From Planctomyces sp. (GTDB lineage: Bacteria > Planctomycetota > Planctomycetia > Planctomycetales > Planctomycetaceae): DNA of 64,000 bases. The stretch is from contig SXPC01000293.1 in NCBI GenBank assembly GCA_005778225.1, positions 1 to 64,000 of the forward strand. The letters run 5' to 3'. Shown in pieces: positions 43,701 through 52,333 of the stretch. A program made the translations under genes and the position numbers. The notes below the pieces were generated by a model. That model was not told the DNA's origin. It ran no database searches and saw nothing but the letters and a program-made list of their open reading frames with translations. Positions within the stretch are counted from its first letter, which is position 1; every line of letters starts with the position of its first letter.

Positions 43701-45643
43701 ATGCAATGCCGACACGCGAAGACGATCAAGCGGAGCAAAAGGCGAAGATTGTTTCTTATCTGGAAAACGAGCTGCGAAAAATTGAAAGCTATTATCATGA
43801 GCAAACGTCGGGTGAACTATCAGAACTTCGGCAGAAAGTGCTGGAGCAAATCAAGGTTCAGATCATTTCTGACATCAGCAAATTGGAATCTTACGTTGTC
43901 AAATTAGAGATTGAAACGATCAAAGGCCCTGTCGAAGGTCATCAAGTCGAACACTTTCAGAAAGCGATTGAGTTCTCACAACAACAGCTCGCAAAGATTC
44001 AAGAAGAACTCAAAGCAAGTTCGTTTACTGCTGCACATGCAAACGGTACAGCTACTTCGCCTCCAAGCGAGTCATTAGGGAAGGCCGATGAAAGACCAGC
44101 AGATCAACAGACACAGCCACTGGCAACGTCAGTTGAGAAACCGCTTGCTGAAGACGAATTGAATATTCTGATCGACTTTCCCGTTCCAGCCGACATCGAA
44201 ATTCGACGGAGTGATCGGGTTGCAGGTAGCCCCGATAATCCGTTTAAGACGGAGTCTGGAAAGCCGGTCCCGCTTAAGCCCGGAGTCTATGATGTGGAAA
44301 TCTATGTTAAAAAATTCGATCCCAAACTTCACTATTACATGGAGTTGTCGTTAACGCCCGATCTTATTTTCACCAAGTCGATCGCCAGGATAGATTCACT
44401 TCCCATCATTGTTTCCGAGAAAGATCTGATCGCTCTACACAATAGCCTGGGATCCATCACACGCGGTTATGCGATCTCCACTTCCTCGATGAGACCTGAT
44501 TCGGGATATACGGTCGACTATGTGGGAGTCGATTCTGCAGGGAAATTAAACATCGACGCATCCAGGATTGGCCTTGCTTACACCAGGTTGTCGCGTCTAA
44601 CGAGTGGCAAGTCTCCCGAGACACCAGCAACCGAGTCAACTAAGCCCACTGAACCGCAGCCGGAGAATCCGTCGTCCTCAGTGACTCCCCCCATTACCAC
44701 TCCCAAAACCCTCGGCGTCAAATTCTCCAACGATTTCAACGCCAAACTCACTTTCGACAAACTCACGCTTCCCGAACCCAATACGGGAGTACCTCAGCCC
44801 ATTCCAGCGGGCGTTCATCCGGTCACGCTCACTTACAAATCATCCGACAACAATCAGACCTTCTCCCAGCCACTGATTCTGGAAGTTCTGCCGGAAATTA
44901 ACGAACTCGATATGGGCGAACTTTCAGGCGACTTTCAATTAACTCTTGATAACCTCGCGCTGATGCAAAAGGGACTCTTCGGCCAGGCCCTCGTTGCCTA
45001 CGACAGACCCAACAACCGCATCACCGCCAGCGGCCGCGTTGGATCAGGAGCATTGGTTTCCCAGATTAATACGATCGTTGATCTGGAAACCATTCGCGCG
45101 GGAGCCAAAGACTTTAATTCCAATCTGCGAACTTTCGGCCGGGACCCTCAACAACGCGGTCACATCGTCGCGATTCTTTATTCGCCCGACTACGACAAGA
45201 ACGTCAAGTTCCGGCATGAATACTACTCACCGGGGCGTATAGGGGGGCGAGGGGGATTTTCCGGTCGGACGAATTTGACGCTTCTGACTCCTGACGGCAT
45301 CCCTGAGGTTGGGAGCGACGTCGAATTGTTCTATGTGAATGCCGATGCGTCGTCTATCGACGAACTTCGGATCGTCGCCGCTGGTCAGAAGAATGCGCCC
45401 GTTACGCAACAGTTTAATATCGGCGAAATCACCGCCAATGAAATCTATCTTTCACAGAGCGATCGGAACATTGAATCGCTACAGCCAAATCCGAACACTT
45501 CGCCGCTACATCCTCTCTCGCGGTCGTTCTTTTTCCAACAGGCACGCGACCAAGATCTCATCCTCGTCCCCAAAGACAAATACACCCCGGACACCCTCAG
45601 CACAGAAATCTGGAACAAACTCCACCCACCAGCCAAAGATTAG
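40730..45643 (+). CDS. Giant ECF-type sigma factor fusion (TM + about 1,300 aa C-terminal region)
   Basis: Sigma r2/r4 near-identical in pattern to the 38443..40539 product, TM FYGTLAVATLLLLTTLGMG, then long charged/Pro-rich and beta-rich region to aa 1637. Confidence 0.9.
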   Translation: MMNLFSTTLKRPARHTSLDEESAAEVLLSKDVPTIPPPTDRELLTLWLEHKDTSALEAIIRRHGPLVRSLSSRLLRSHHEQADAFQTVFLVVSQNASRIRHRESLASWIYGVTVRTCLMFSRQRIYDPIPEETEAPSFPRQEVLEHQELVLTLNKELDLLPSHLRESLVLVYLEGYSRQAAADLTNTTEQTIKSRLARGRNLLRTRLLKRGVTFSTAFTLFSVTTTADADPLTIPDLLLNKTLDTCQTGQLPLTFPSVPLDPIAIVPTGVPLMSSTTFYGTLAVATLLLLTTLGMGNRGKADGQQAVTSAIDTSINESIPEIVEIIPSVALEQQSATTTPAPATPAAEPVQQTSLTEKQTHDNPPSSSPVNTMELSLLDREIELFKAAEKGYRDTIKKFESMSMDQLIEFYKDKGVEPEQGRKSYLDFSNHRLALCTDHLADLEDRRQKLIDASKNYSAVAIDLIAEEAKLRLQLDAALAEYEQLLDRRLRIVGYHVLKKDILGNLPGEHLVPHIDEKTAELKIEMPELQAKIIDLTQRHAQVKAKLNAPVGSAVRTVGPPTTPIAPPAVADVDLSPNPINLQPAPNLPPLKQHEQSLLDLKVERAELNEKYARELAESEVTLEERNVVQLKFLDAKIALQEALLERERFGVEQVAELPLKSGIQSELSETGEDQTKESLSHTDTLIMDLRRVQENYKHLAKEEAHKPYPDNANAGTFKGMAEIYEKKIQKLITEQIHKDDLPLAELEPCRISFASTFRGCRMNYLDANGLKRSIIFDQGGSYTPLRLGVGRHQIELIFDEQQFWPSEPQRFPGTLELFDLGTEDSKYRYCVFDAELTKKLIEGEIATATMFFWVSQDSQNTENKFNVSVCEALSPGQSEEDVLKEIESQNGKLLAVLRLNERLNKLNPPRDFGNKELQSEQAENSTPAPAPKTPETPSSTDKSVSETPPVDLAKQAEFAQLKTRYRHLIEEYRQHRLELIEVQRNQFFPNAMPTREDDQAEQKAKIVSYLENELRKIESYYHEQTSGELSELRQKVLEQIKVQIISDISKLESYVVKLEIETIKGPVEGHQVEHFQKAIEFSQQQLAKIQEELKASSFTAAHANGTATSPPSESLGKADERPADQQTQPLATSVEKPLAEDELNILIDFPVPADIEIRRSDRVAGSPDNPFKTESGKPVPLKPGVYDVEIYVKKFDPKLHYYMELSLTPDLIFTKSIARIDSLPIIVSEKDLIALHNSLGSITRGYAISTSSMRPDSGYTVDYVGVDSAGKLNIDASRIGLAYTRLSRLTSGKSPETPATESTKPTEPQPENPSSSVTPPITTPKTLGVKFSNDFNAKLTFDKLTLPEPNTGVPQPIPAGVHPVTLTYKSSDNNQTFSQPLILEVLPEINELDMGELSGDFQLTLDNLALMQKGLFGQALVAYDRPNNRITASGRVGSGALVSQINTIVDLETIRAGAKDFNSNLRTFGRDPQQRGHIVAILYSPDYDKNVKFRHEYYSPGRIGGRGGFSGRTNLTLLTPDGIPEVGSDVELFYVNADASSIDELRIVAAGQKNAPVTQQFNIGEITANEIYLSQSDRNIESLQPNPNTSPLHPLSRSFFFQQARDQDLILVPKDKYTPDTLSTEIWNKLHPPAKD
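42380..42400. repeat. Palindromic repeat family A, inside the giant sigma-factor CDS
   Basis: GTAGGGTCCGCTGTGCGGACC, encodes VGSAVRT in frame. Confidence 0.85.
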
Positions 45644-45867
45644 CGCAACTCTTTCCCACAATACTGACACGTTGTCCTTTCCGACGACGTCTCCTTCCCG
45701 CAATGCCAGCAGTTCAGCCTCGCTTGTTTCTGGCTCAGGTCAGTCACCATTTCCATCGTCTGTGAACCCAGCCACAGATACAGCGGCACGCCGATCACCA
45801 GCAGGCCGACAAAGCTGCCGCCGATCACCGCGATCCAGTACAAGAAGCTCCATGCTCCCAACATCAT
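45640..45867 (-). CDS. Small membrane protein with C-terminal zinc ribbon
   Basis: TM YWIAVIGGSFVGLLVIGVPLYLWLG and CWHCGKETSSERTTCQYCGKELR. Confidence 0.7.
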   Translation of the reverse strand: MMLGAWSFLYWIAVIGGSFVGLLVIGVPLYLWLGSQTMEMVTDLSQKQARLNCWHCGKETSSERTTCQYCGKELR

Positions 45868-46066
45868 TCACCTGCGTCATTCATCTCGGAAGATACTTCA
45901 CGCGTCTATTATATGCACGACAGGGGAGTCAAAACACAACCCTTTCCCCATTCCTTCTCCGCGACACACCCGAATTGCACGTGAATTTCCGGCCCAAACA
46001 AATTCCTTACCCAACAGCGCTACTTCCTCTTCTCAGCCCGCTTCACGCCGGATAAAGTGAGCGGCT

Positions 46067-47143
46067 ATGACCACCTCGACCGTCCCCACCACGCCCACGC
46101 TTGCGCCCCCCATTGTCCAGCCAAGAGTTCTCTTCGGCATGGTTTGCGGGTTGCTCGCGGCCCTCTGCTACGGCAGTTCCAACGTCTGCCAGCGCTTCAT
46201 CGCCGCAGAGCGGGCCGACGTCAGCTGGGCGATCTTCGTCTGTATGTTCAAGCTGCTGCCTCTCCTGATGATGGGTATCGCCGGCATGCTCTGGGCAAAA
46301 TCCCAGGGACGCCCGATCAAGACCACCCGCCGCATCATGATCACCATGTTCTTCGCCGGACTCGTCATGCAATGGCCCGGCAACATCCTCATCCAGCTCG
46401 GCATGAGCTACTGCGGACTCGCCGTTTCCGTGCCGTTGTGCTTTGCCTTCATCCTGATCTCGGGCTCTCTGTTCGGAAAATGGATCCTCGGCGAAGGCAT
46501 TTCAAAACGCTCGATCCTCTCTCAAGGCGTCCTCGTCATCGCAACCGGCCTGCTCGCCATCGGCGCTCCTCAAGCCGTCGACTCCGTCGCGGGCACCACC
46601 TCAACAGCCAGCATCGCGTTTGGCATCACCGTCACGATCATCTCCGGCATCGCCTTCGGCTACGTCGCAGTCCCCATGCGTGAAGCCGTCAAAGACAACG
46701 GCTCTGTCTCTGCTTCCATGGCCATGATGGCCGCGGCGGGGGTACTGAGCTGCGGCGTTGTCAGCTGTTTCACCATGACACCACAAGCCCTCTCCGATAT
46801 CAACATGACCTCCTGGTCAGCCATCATCGGGCAAGGCGTTCTGACCGGCGTCGCCTACATCTTCATCAGCCTCGCTTTCGCCAACCTCAGCGTCATACAG
46901 GCCAACATCGTTAACGCCTCCCAGATCGCCCTCGCAGCCCTCGGCGGTGTCCTCGTCTTCCACGAACCCGCCACAATCTGGCTGCAACTCGGCACAGTCC
47001 TCAACATCCTCGGCTTAGTCAGCATGGACCACAAAGCCCCCGAAGAAGCCACCCCCGCAGAACTCAACGCCGTCGAAGCCATCGAAGCCTGGCCTAACCA
47101 CCCCGAATCAGCCCTAGTCCACCAGACCGCCGAGGTGGCTTAG
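46067..47143 (+). CDS. DMT superfamily / RhaT-like transporter
   Basis: About ten hydrophobic helices, GLLAALCYGSSNVCQRF start, EamA-like C-terminal half. Confidence 0.75.
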   Translation: MTTSTVPTTPTLAPPIVQPRVLFGMVCGLLAALCYGSSNVCQRFIAAERADVSWAIFVCMFKLLPLLMMGIAGMLWAKSQGRPIKTTRRIMITMFFAGLVMQWPGNILIQLGMSYCGLAVSVPLCFAFILISGSLFGKWILGEGISKRSILSQGVLVIATGLLAIGAPQAVDSVAGTTSTASIAFGITVTIISGIAFGYVAVPMREAVKDNGSVSASMAMMAAAGVLSCGVVSCFTMTPQALSDINMTSWSAIIGQGVLTGVAYIFISLAFANLSVIQANIVNASQIALAALGGVLVFHEPATIWLQLGTVLNILGLVSMDHKAPEEATPAELNAVEAIEAWPNHPESALVHQTAEVA

Positions 47144-47149
47144 ACGTCC

Positions 47150-47914
47150 ATGCAAATCCCCGTCTGGCGTGAAACGCTCCCCGAAATCGATAGCACCAAC
47201 ACGTACTGCCTGACCGCTCTTCGAAACAAGCATCCCGTCAATCTCCCCTGGCTGGTCGTTGGCGAGAAGCAAACCGCCGGTCGTGGACGCGGCGAAAATC
47301 GCTGGTTCGCAGGCAATGGGGCGCTGACGTTTTCACTTGTCATCAGCCCCGCCGACTTCGACCTCAAGTCAGACACTCTGGGCCTACTCTCCCTCTCAAC
47401 CGGTGTCGCCATTTGCGAAGCCCTCGAAAGCTTCTACGGACAACTCTCTCTCAAAGTGAAGTGGCCCAACGACGTCTACCTCAACGCGAAGAAGCTCGCT
47501 GGCATCCTCATCGAATCGGCCCACGGCCCCGAAGGCCCTCTCGTCATCGGCGTCGGCATCAACACTCACAACTCCCTATTGAACGCCCCTGTCGACGTCC
47601 AGCAACGCGCCATCAGCCTCGGGGACGTCCTCACAGATCTCGACTCGAACGACACTCTCGTCGACACCATCACCCAACGCATGCTGCAAAGCTATTTAGC
47701 ACTCGGCCAGTCACCTGCCGAGACGTCGGAATCTCTCCGAGACCGCTTCCAGTCACGTTCCTACCTCGACCGACTCGACGTCACCATCACCACCGGAGAA
47801 ACGATTCACCAGGGCATTTGCATCGGCATCGACACACGCGGCGGCCTCATCCTCCAAACCCCCGCCGGCACGAAAACCCATTACGCCGGCACCGTCCGCC
47901 TTAGAAGCGAATAG
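47150..47914 (+). CDS. birA: Biotin--[acetyl-CoA-carboxylase] ligase
   Basis: EIDSTNTYCL, EKQTAGRGRGENRWFAGNGALTFSL, VKWPNDVYLNAKKLAGILIES, VIGVGINTHN. Confidence 0.93.
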   Translation: MQIPVWRETLPEIDSTNTYCLTALRNKHPVNLPWLVVGEKQTAGRGRGENRWFAGNGALTFSLVISPADFDLKSDTLGLLSLSTGVAICEALESFYGQLSLKVKWPNDVYLNAKKLAGILIESAHGPEGPLVIGVGINTHNSLLNAPVDVQQRAISLGDVLTDLDSNDTLVDTITQRMLQSYLALGQSPAETSESLRDRFQSRSYLDRLDVTITTGETIHQGICIGIDTRGGLILQTPAGTKTHYAGTVRLRSE

Positions 47915-47968
47915 TCTCAACAGAGCCGCGACCGACAGAGAGCGCACCTATTCGCAACGACGCAACCT

Positions 47969-50230
47969 TTATCGCACCACACTGAACTCATTCGAATTCA
48001 CATACGCCCAGGCAATATCCTCCAGCGTCTGCTGATACATCGCCAACTGCTTCTCAGCAGTTCCCGTCGCCTGATGACGCGTTGCCAGCAAGGCCCGACG
48101 AAACGCCGTCAGTTCTTTCTCCGTCGGCTCCCGTGACAACGTCTTCTGGCAGATCGATCGCACGAGCCCCTGCTCCTGCTCCGACGTCAGACGAGCCGGG
48201 TTAATGTCTCTCATCACGCTGACCGCGATCGCCTTCACGGTCTCCTGGCTCATCTCTCCGTTAATCAGTTCGAGAGCCTGAGGGACCGTTCCATCAAGGA
48301 GATTCACTTCATCATTCTCATCCGTCTGCGAAGCAATCGAGAACTGACGAATCCATTCATCGCGCCCCTTGAGATAACGATCCCAATCCTGTCGGTTCTG
48401 AGGGTACTCATCGCTCATCAGGGAAAACGAATCATATACCTGCTCCGGCGACATCGGCTTCAGATACATCTTCGAAAAGACAGGCACACCAGCCGCAAGA
48501 TCGGCTTCGGGAGTCCCGGTCGTCTCGCTTGAAAGTCGATACAGATCGCTCAGACAGATCCATGTCATCAGACGCTTCGTGTCAAAGTCCGACGCAGCAA
48601 ACTGCTGCGACAGGAACTGGAACAGTTCCGGATAAACAGCAGGATTGTGGCTTCCCAGATCATCGACCGGGTTCGTAAATCCATAGGTAAAGAAGTACGA
48701 CCAGATGCGATTGACATACGCAGCCGCCAGTTCGTTCTTCCCCTGATTCTGCAAAATGCGAGCCAGTTCTTCGCGACGATTAACGTCGTCACCTTCCCCA
48801 ATCGTCACCCCCGCGTACGAAGGAAATGCCACATGCATCACATCGTTGCGCGATTCATAGAACGTCGGCCCGCCTTGCTTCAGATTGACGAGTCGCACGC
48901 CGCCGTTGGGGCTGCTCGTCATCGTACTCATCTTGTTCTGCAGCTCTTCGCCACCCGTGACCGCCTGGATCTTCGTCTGTTTGAAGAAGCTGTTGAGCTG
49001 CCAGAAGTCGGTCTGACGAGAATCATTGAACGGGTGATTGTGACACTGCACGCACTGCATCTGCTTGCACAGGAATAAGCGAGCCGTCACCGCCGTTGCA
49101 GGGACCGCCTGATTATTGAGGTGAGCAACCAGATAATTCGCGGGCCCGTTCTCCGCAGGATTCCCCTCAGCAGAAATCAGGTCCGCAACTACTTCATCCC
49201 AGTAAGGCTTCTCATGAAAACGATTCGCCAGATATGACCGCAGTTGATTGGAATGCACGAGCGCGTTAGGACGTCTTCCCACCAGCAGCGTCGTCCAGTA
49301 GTCAGCAAAGTGAAGAGCATACGCTTCCGAAGCCAGTAACTTCTTGACGAACCGAGCCCGTTTGCCATCACCCTCAGCAGACTGAAAGCCATTCATTTCC
49401 TTGACACTGGGAATGCGTCCCCACAGGTCCATGGTCACCCGTCGCAGCCAGACATCATCACTGGCAAACTCAGCCGGTTTGACGGCCTGCTCGGTCCACT
49501 CATCATGCAGCAACTGATTGATCTTCGCGATGACGGCTTCGTCGTTAAGTGGTTTGCCATCATCAACGACAGCAACCGCATTCTGCGTCGAAGGGGTTAC
49601 CATTGGCTCCAGGAACGAAGGCGGCAACCCAGGCTCTTCCTTCATCAACGGCTTGCGACCATCGGACTCAACGATCGAGTTGGCATCAGGCCCACGCATC
49701 GGTGGAGCGGTTACCGGCGTCGATACATCAGGACGAGCAACCGTCGGCTTCTGATTATCAACGACCAGCGGCGCGTCGATCTTAGGATTAGCCGCAGGCG
49801 TTTTCTCAATAACAGACGTTACCTCAGCAGACGTCTGAGGCTTGGCAACATTCTCCACGATGGTCGGTCCAGACTCGTTCTTCGGAGTCCAGAACACGAA
49901 CACCCCAAACATCAATGCCAGCGACACCACCGCCCAACTGGCGGGCTTCGCCATCGCGCGACGGACGACTTTAAGTACCCGGCGTCGGCCGATCGCGGGA
50001 CGACTCTGCGTCCGCTCACCGAGACGCCCTTCATCCCACAGCAACTCGCCATGCACCTGCAGATAGTCGAGGTAATACTGTGTGTAGCCAGGATGACTCA
50101 TCACCAGTGCTTCGAGACGCCGCGTTTCTTCCACCGTCAATGACTGATCGCAAAGCTTGCCCAGCAACGCGGACAGCTCGTCGATAATCTCAGGCTTGAT
50201 GGTGTTACTTCGGGAAGTCATGAACGACAA
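47969..50230 (-). CDS. Anti-sigma-factor-like N-terminus + TM fused to DUF1549/DUF1553 domains with CxxCH motif
   Basis: N-terminus LLGKLCDQSLTVEETRRLEALVMSHPGYTQYYLDYLQVHGELLWD; TM ASWAVVSLALMFGVFVFW; CVQCHNHPFND; DUF1553-like C-terminus. Confidence 0.85.
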   Translation of the reverse strand: MSFMTSRSNTIKPEIIDELSALLGKLCDQSLTVEETRRLEALVMSHPGYTQYYLDYLQVHGELLWDEGRLGERTQSRPAIGRRRVLKVVRRAMAKPASWAVVSLALMFGVFVFWTPKNESGPTIVENVAKPQTSAEVTSVIEKTPAANPKIDAPLVVDNQKPTVARPDVSTPVTAPPMRGPDANSIVESDGRKPLMKEEPGLPPSFLEPMVTPSTQNAVAVVDDGKPLNDEAVIAKINQLLHDEWTEQAVKPAEFASDDVWLRRVTMDLWGRIPSVKEMNGFQSAEGDGKRARFVKKLLASEAYALHFADYWTTLLVGRRPNALVHSNQLRSYLANRFHEKPYWDEVVADLISAEGNPAENGPANYLVAHLNNQAVPATAVTARLFLCKQMQCVQCHNHPFNDSRQTDFWQLNSFFKQTKIQAVTGGEELQNKMSTMTSSPNGGVRLVNLKQGGPTFYESRNDVMHVAFPSYAGVTIGEGDDVNRREELARILQNQGKNELAAAYVNRIWSYFFTYGFTNPVDDLGSHNPAVYPELFQFLSQQFAASDFDTKRLMTWICLSDLYRLSSETTGTPEADLAAGVPVFSKMYLKPMSPEQVYDSFSLMSDEYPQNRQDWDRYLKGRDEWIRQFSIASQTDENDEVNLLDGTVPQALELINGEMSQETVKAIAVSVMRDINPARLTSEQEQGLVRSICQKTLSREPTEKELTAFRRALLATRHQATGTAEKQLAMYQQTLEDIAWAYVNSNEFSVVR

Positions 50231-50266
50231 ATCGTTGTTTTAATAAGGCTGTTTTAATGAGGGTAG

Positions 50267-50884
50267 TCAAGTTGTATGCGGATGTTGCTCAAGGCTCATC
50301 TCGCGACGAATACATTCCAGAAGCGTCTTGCGAATCCGCCCGATCGATTGGTAAATCGAGTTGGCAGGACGATGCAGACGCTCCGAAAGGTCTTGCGTGC
50401 TCACATCCGGATTGTACCGGTTCTCAATGATCTCGCGATCCTTAGGACGCAGTTTATTCAGACAGTTTCTCAACGCCCGTTGCTTGAGTTCAGACAGCCC
50501 ATCATCCTGAGCCAACGTCGCGGAGACGATGTGCTGTAGGAATTCATCACTGTAGATCAGCTTGCTGCGTTGTTTACGTTGTCGAAACTTCAGGATCTCA
50601 TAATGAGCAATCTGACAGACCCAGGCATAAAAATTCGTGCCGCGCTGAAATTGTTCCAGCTTGGTCAGGATGACGACATTCGTCTCCTGCAGAATTTCTT
50701 CAGCCTGATCGGGATTGCCCGTCGCATGCAGGATGAACACGTACAATCGACGTTGCGTCTTCGTGAAAAGACTGATCAATTCGGAATCCGCGTGAATCTG
50801 AATTTTCTTCAGCTCCCCGTCAGTTCCCGAATTGATTTCGTCAGGCTGCCCGCCTGTCAGATGGTCGTGTTCTCCAGAAGACAT
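50267..50884 (-). CDS. ECF sigma-70 family RNA polymerase sigma factor
   Basis: RRLYVFILHATGNPDQAEEILQETNVVILTKLEQFQRGTNFYAWVCQIAHYEILKFRQRK and region 4 LRPKDREIIENRYNPDVSTQDLSERLHRPANSIYQSIGRIRKTLLECI. Confidence 0.93.
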   Translation of the reverse strand: MSSGEHDHLTGGQPDEINSGTDGELKKIQIHADSELISLFTKTQRRLYVFILHATGNPDQAEEILQETNVVILTKLEQFQRGTNFYAWVCQIAHYEILKFRQRKQRSKLIYSDEFLQHIVSATLAQDDGLSELKQRALRNCLNKLRPKDREIIENRYNPDVSTQDLSERLHRPANSIYQSIGRIRKTLLECIRREMSLEQHPHTT

Positions 50885-50927
50885 GCCAGAGCGCTGCTTT
50901 ATGAATCAAAAGGGCTTCGGTCAGAAA

Positions 50928-52190
50928 CTACGACAGCAGATCCGCAATCGGAGTACCGCCGTTGGCGATCTTCATCGGACGACCACGCTTGGACGTGTGA
51001 ACCGTGCTCAGCGGAATGCCCATGGCTTGCGCGACTGTCGCCCACAGGTCGCCCGGCAGGTAGCTTTGGCTTTCGATACCAACGCCATCCTTATCGGTTG
51101 CCCCGACAGCACGCCCCCCCTTGAGACCACCGCCACCAATTGCCAGTGACCAGCTCGACGCCCAGTGATCCCGCCCGACATCCTGGTTGATGCGAGGTGT
51201 CCGGCCGAATTCACCCATGACCAGAACAACAACATTGTTGAGCATGCCGCGGGCCGTTAGGTCGTTCATCAGAGCAGCAACCGCCTGATCGAGAGGCGGC
51301 AGCTTGTTGTTCTTGAGGGCGTTAAAGACACCGTTGTGAAGATCCCAGCCGCCATCATTGACTTCGATGAATGGCACACCTGTCTCGACCAGACGACGAG
51401 CCATCAGCAGACCGCGTCCCAGGTTGTTATTGCCATAGGCTTCGCGTGTCTTGGCGTCTTCCTGTTCGGTCTTGAAGGCCGCCATCTGTTGAGACGTCAG
51501 CAGGTTCTTGGCCTGGACGTAAATGTCTTTGTGAGCCTGTGGCAGCTCACCCCGATTCGAGCGAATGAAGTTGTCTTCGATCACACCGAGCATCGACAGA
51601 CGCTGACCAAGACGATCAGCCGTCATGTTGCGCATCTCAGCGTTGCGAATGTTTCCATTTCCATCGACAACGAACGGAGCATGCGACATCCCCAGGAAGC
51701 CCGCACTCCCGCCACCGCCACCAATGGAGATGAACGATGGAATTTCCAGATAGCTGCGTTTGGGCCCCAGTTCGTAGCTGACCACCGAACCGAAGTCTGG
51801 GTGCTCAACAGTCGGGTTCGGAACATACGCCGTATGCATGTAATAACGACCGCGAGCGTGATCCGCTTCGCGAGTACTCATCGAACGGACGACACTCATG
51901 CGATCCATCACACCGGCCAACTTCGGCAGCTGATCCGAAATCTGGAAGTCCCCCTTGGTCGCAATCGGCTTGAACTCGCCGCCGTTCTTGGATTCTGGTT
52001 TCAGATCCCACATATCGATCGTCGGGGCACCGCCACCCAGCCAGACCATAATACAGGCCTTCTCAGCCTTTTTGACCTGCTGCACGTTGGCACTCAGGTG
52101 CTCCAGAAAGCCGAGCGTCGGAACCGTCAGAGCAGCCCCCGCAGCCACGTGCTGCATGAAGTGACGTCGATCAAGAAGTGGATTGAACAT
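50928..52190 (-). CDS. DUF1501 domain-containing protein
   Basis: [69 protein letters not shown]; upstream ORF extension to 52256 starts inside a repeat and is rejected. Confidence 0.93.
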   Translation of the reverse strand: MFNPLLDRRHFMQHVAAGAALTVPTLGFLEHLSANVQQVKKAEKACIMVWLGGGAPTIDMWDLKPESKNGGEFKPIATKGDFQISDQLPKLAGVMDRMSVVRSMSTREADHARGRYYMHTAYVPNPTVEHPDFGSVVSYELGPKRSYLEIPSFISIGGGGGSAGFLGMSHAPFVVDGNGNIRNAEMRNMTADRLGQRLSMLGVIEDNFIRSNRGELPQAHKDIYVQAKNLLTSQQMAAFKTEQEDAKTREAYGNNNLGRGLLMARRLVETGVPFIEVNDGGWDLHNGVFNALKNNKLPPLDQAVAALMNDLTARGMLNNVVVLVMGEFGRTPRINQDVGRDHWASSWSLAIGGGGLKGGRAVGATDKDGVGIESQSYLPGDLWATVAQAMGIPLSTVHTSKRGRPMKIANGGTPIADLLS

Positions 52191-52233
52191 GACGGGAATT
52201 TCCTTAGAAGAAGTGATAGTTCCGAGTGTCTTC

Positions 52234-52329
52234 GTAGGGTCCGCTGTGCGGACCAAAAGTGAACGTTTTATTCGAGTAAAGGCCGACGAGATTCAGCGCT
52301 GGTTCAACGGTCCGCTCTGCGGACCCGAC
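52234..52329. repeat. REPIN-like inverted doublet of palindrome family A
   Basis: GTAGGGTCCGCTGTGCGGACC at 52234..52254 and GGTCCGCTCTGCGGACCCGAC at 52309..52329 in inverted orientation. Confidence 0.85.
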
Positions 52330-52333
52330 AGGA

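Noticed and set aside
52191-52256. N-terminal extension [12 protein letters not shown]... of the DUF1501 ORF
   Set aside because: These codons lie in a family A palindrome; the conserved Tat-like start [13 protein letters not shown] begins at 52190.
51336-52262. 308-aa ORF antisense to the DUF1501 gene
   Set aside because: Shadow ORF; His/Arg-rich composition, ends inside a repeat.
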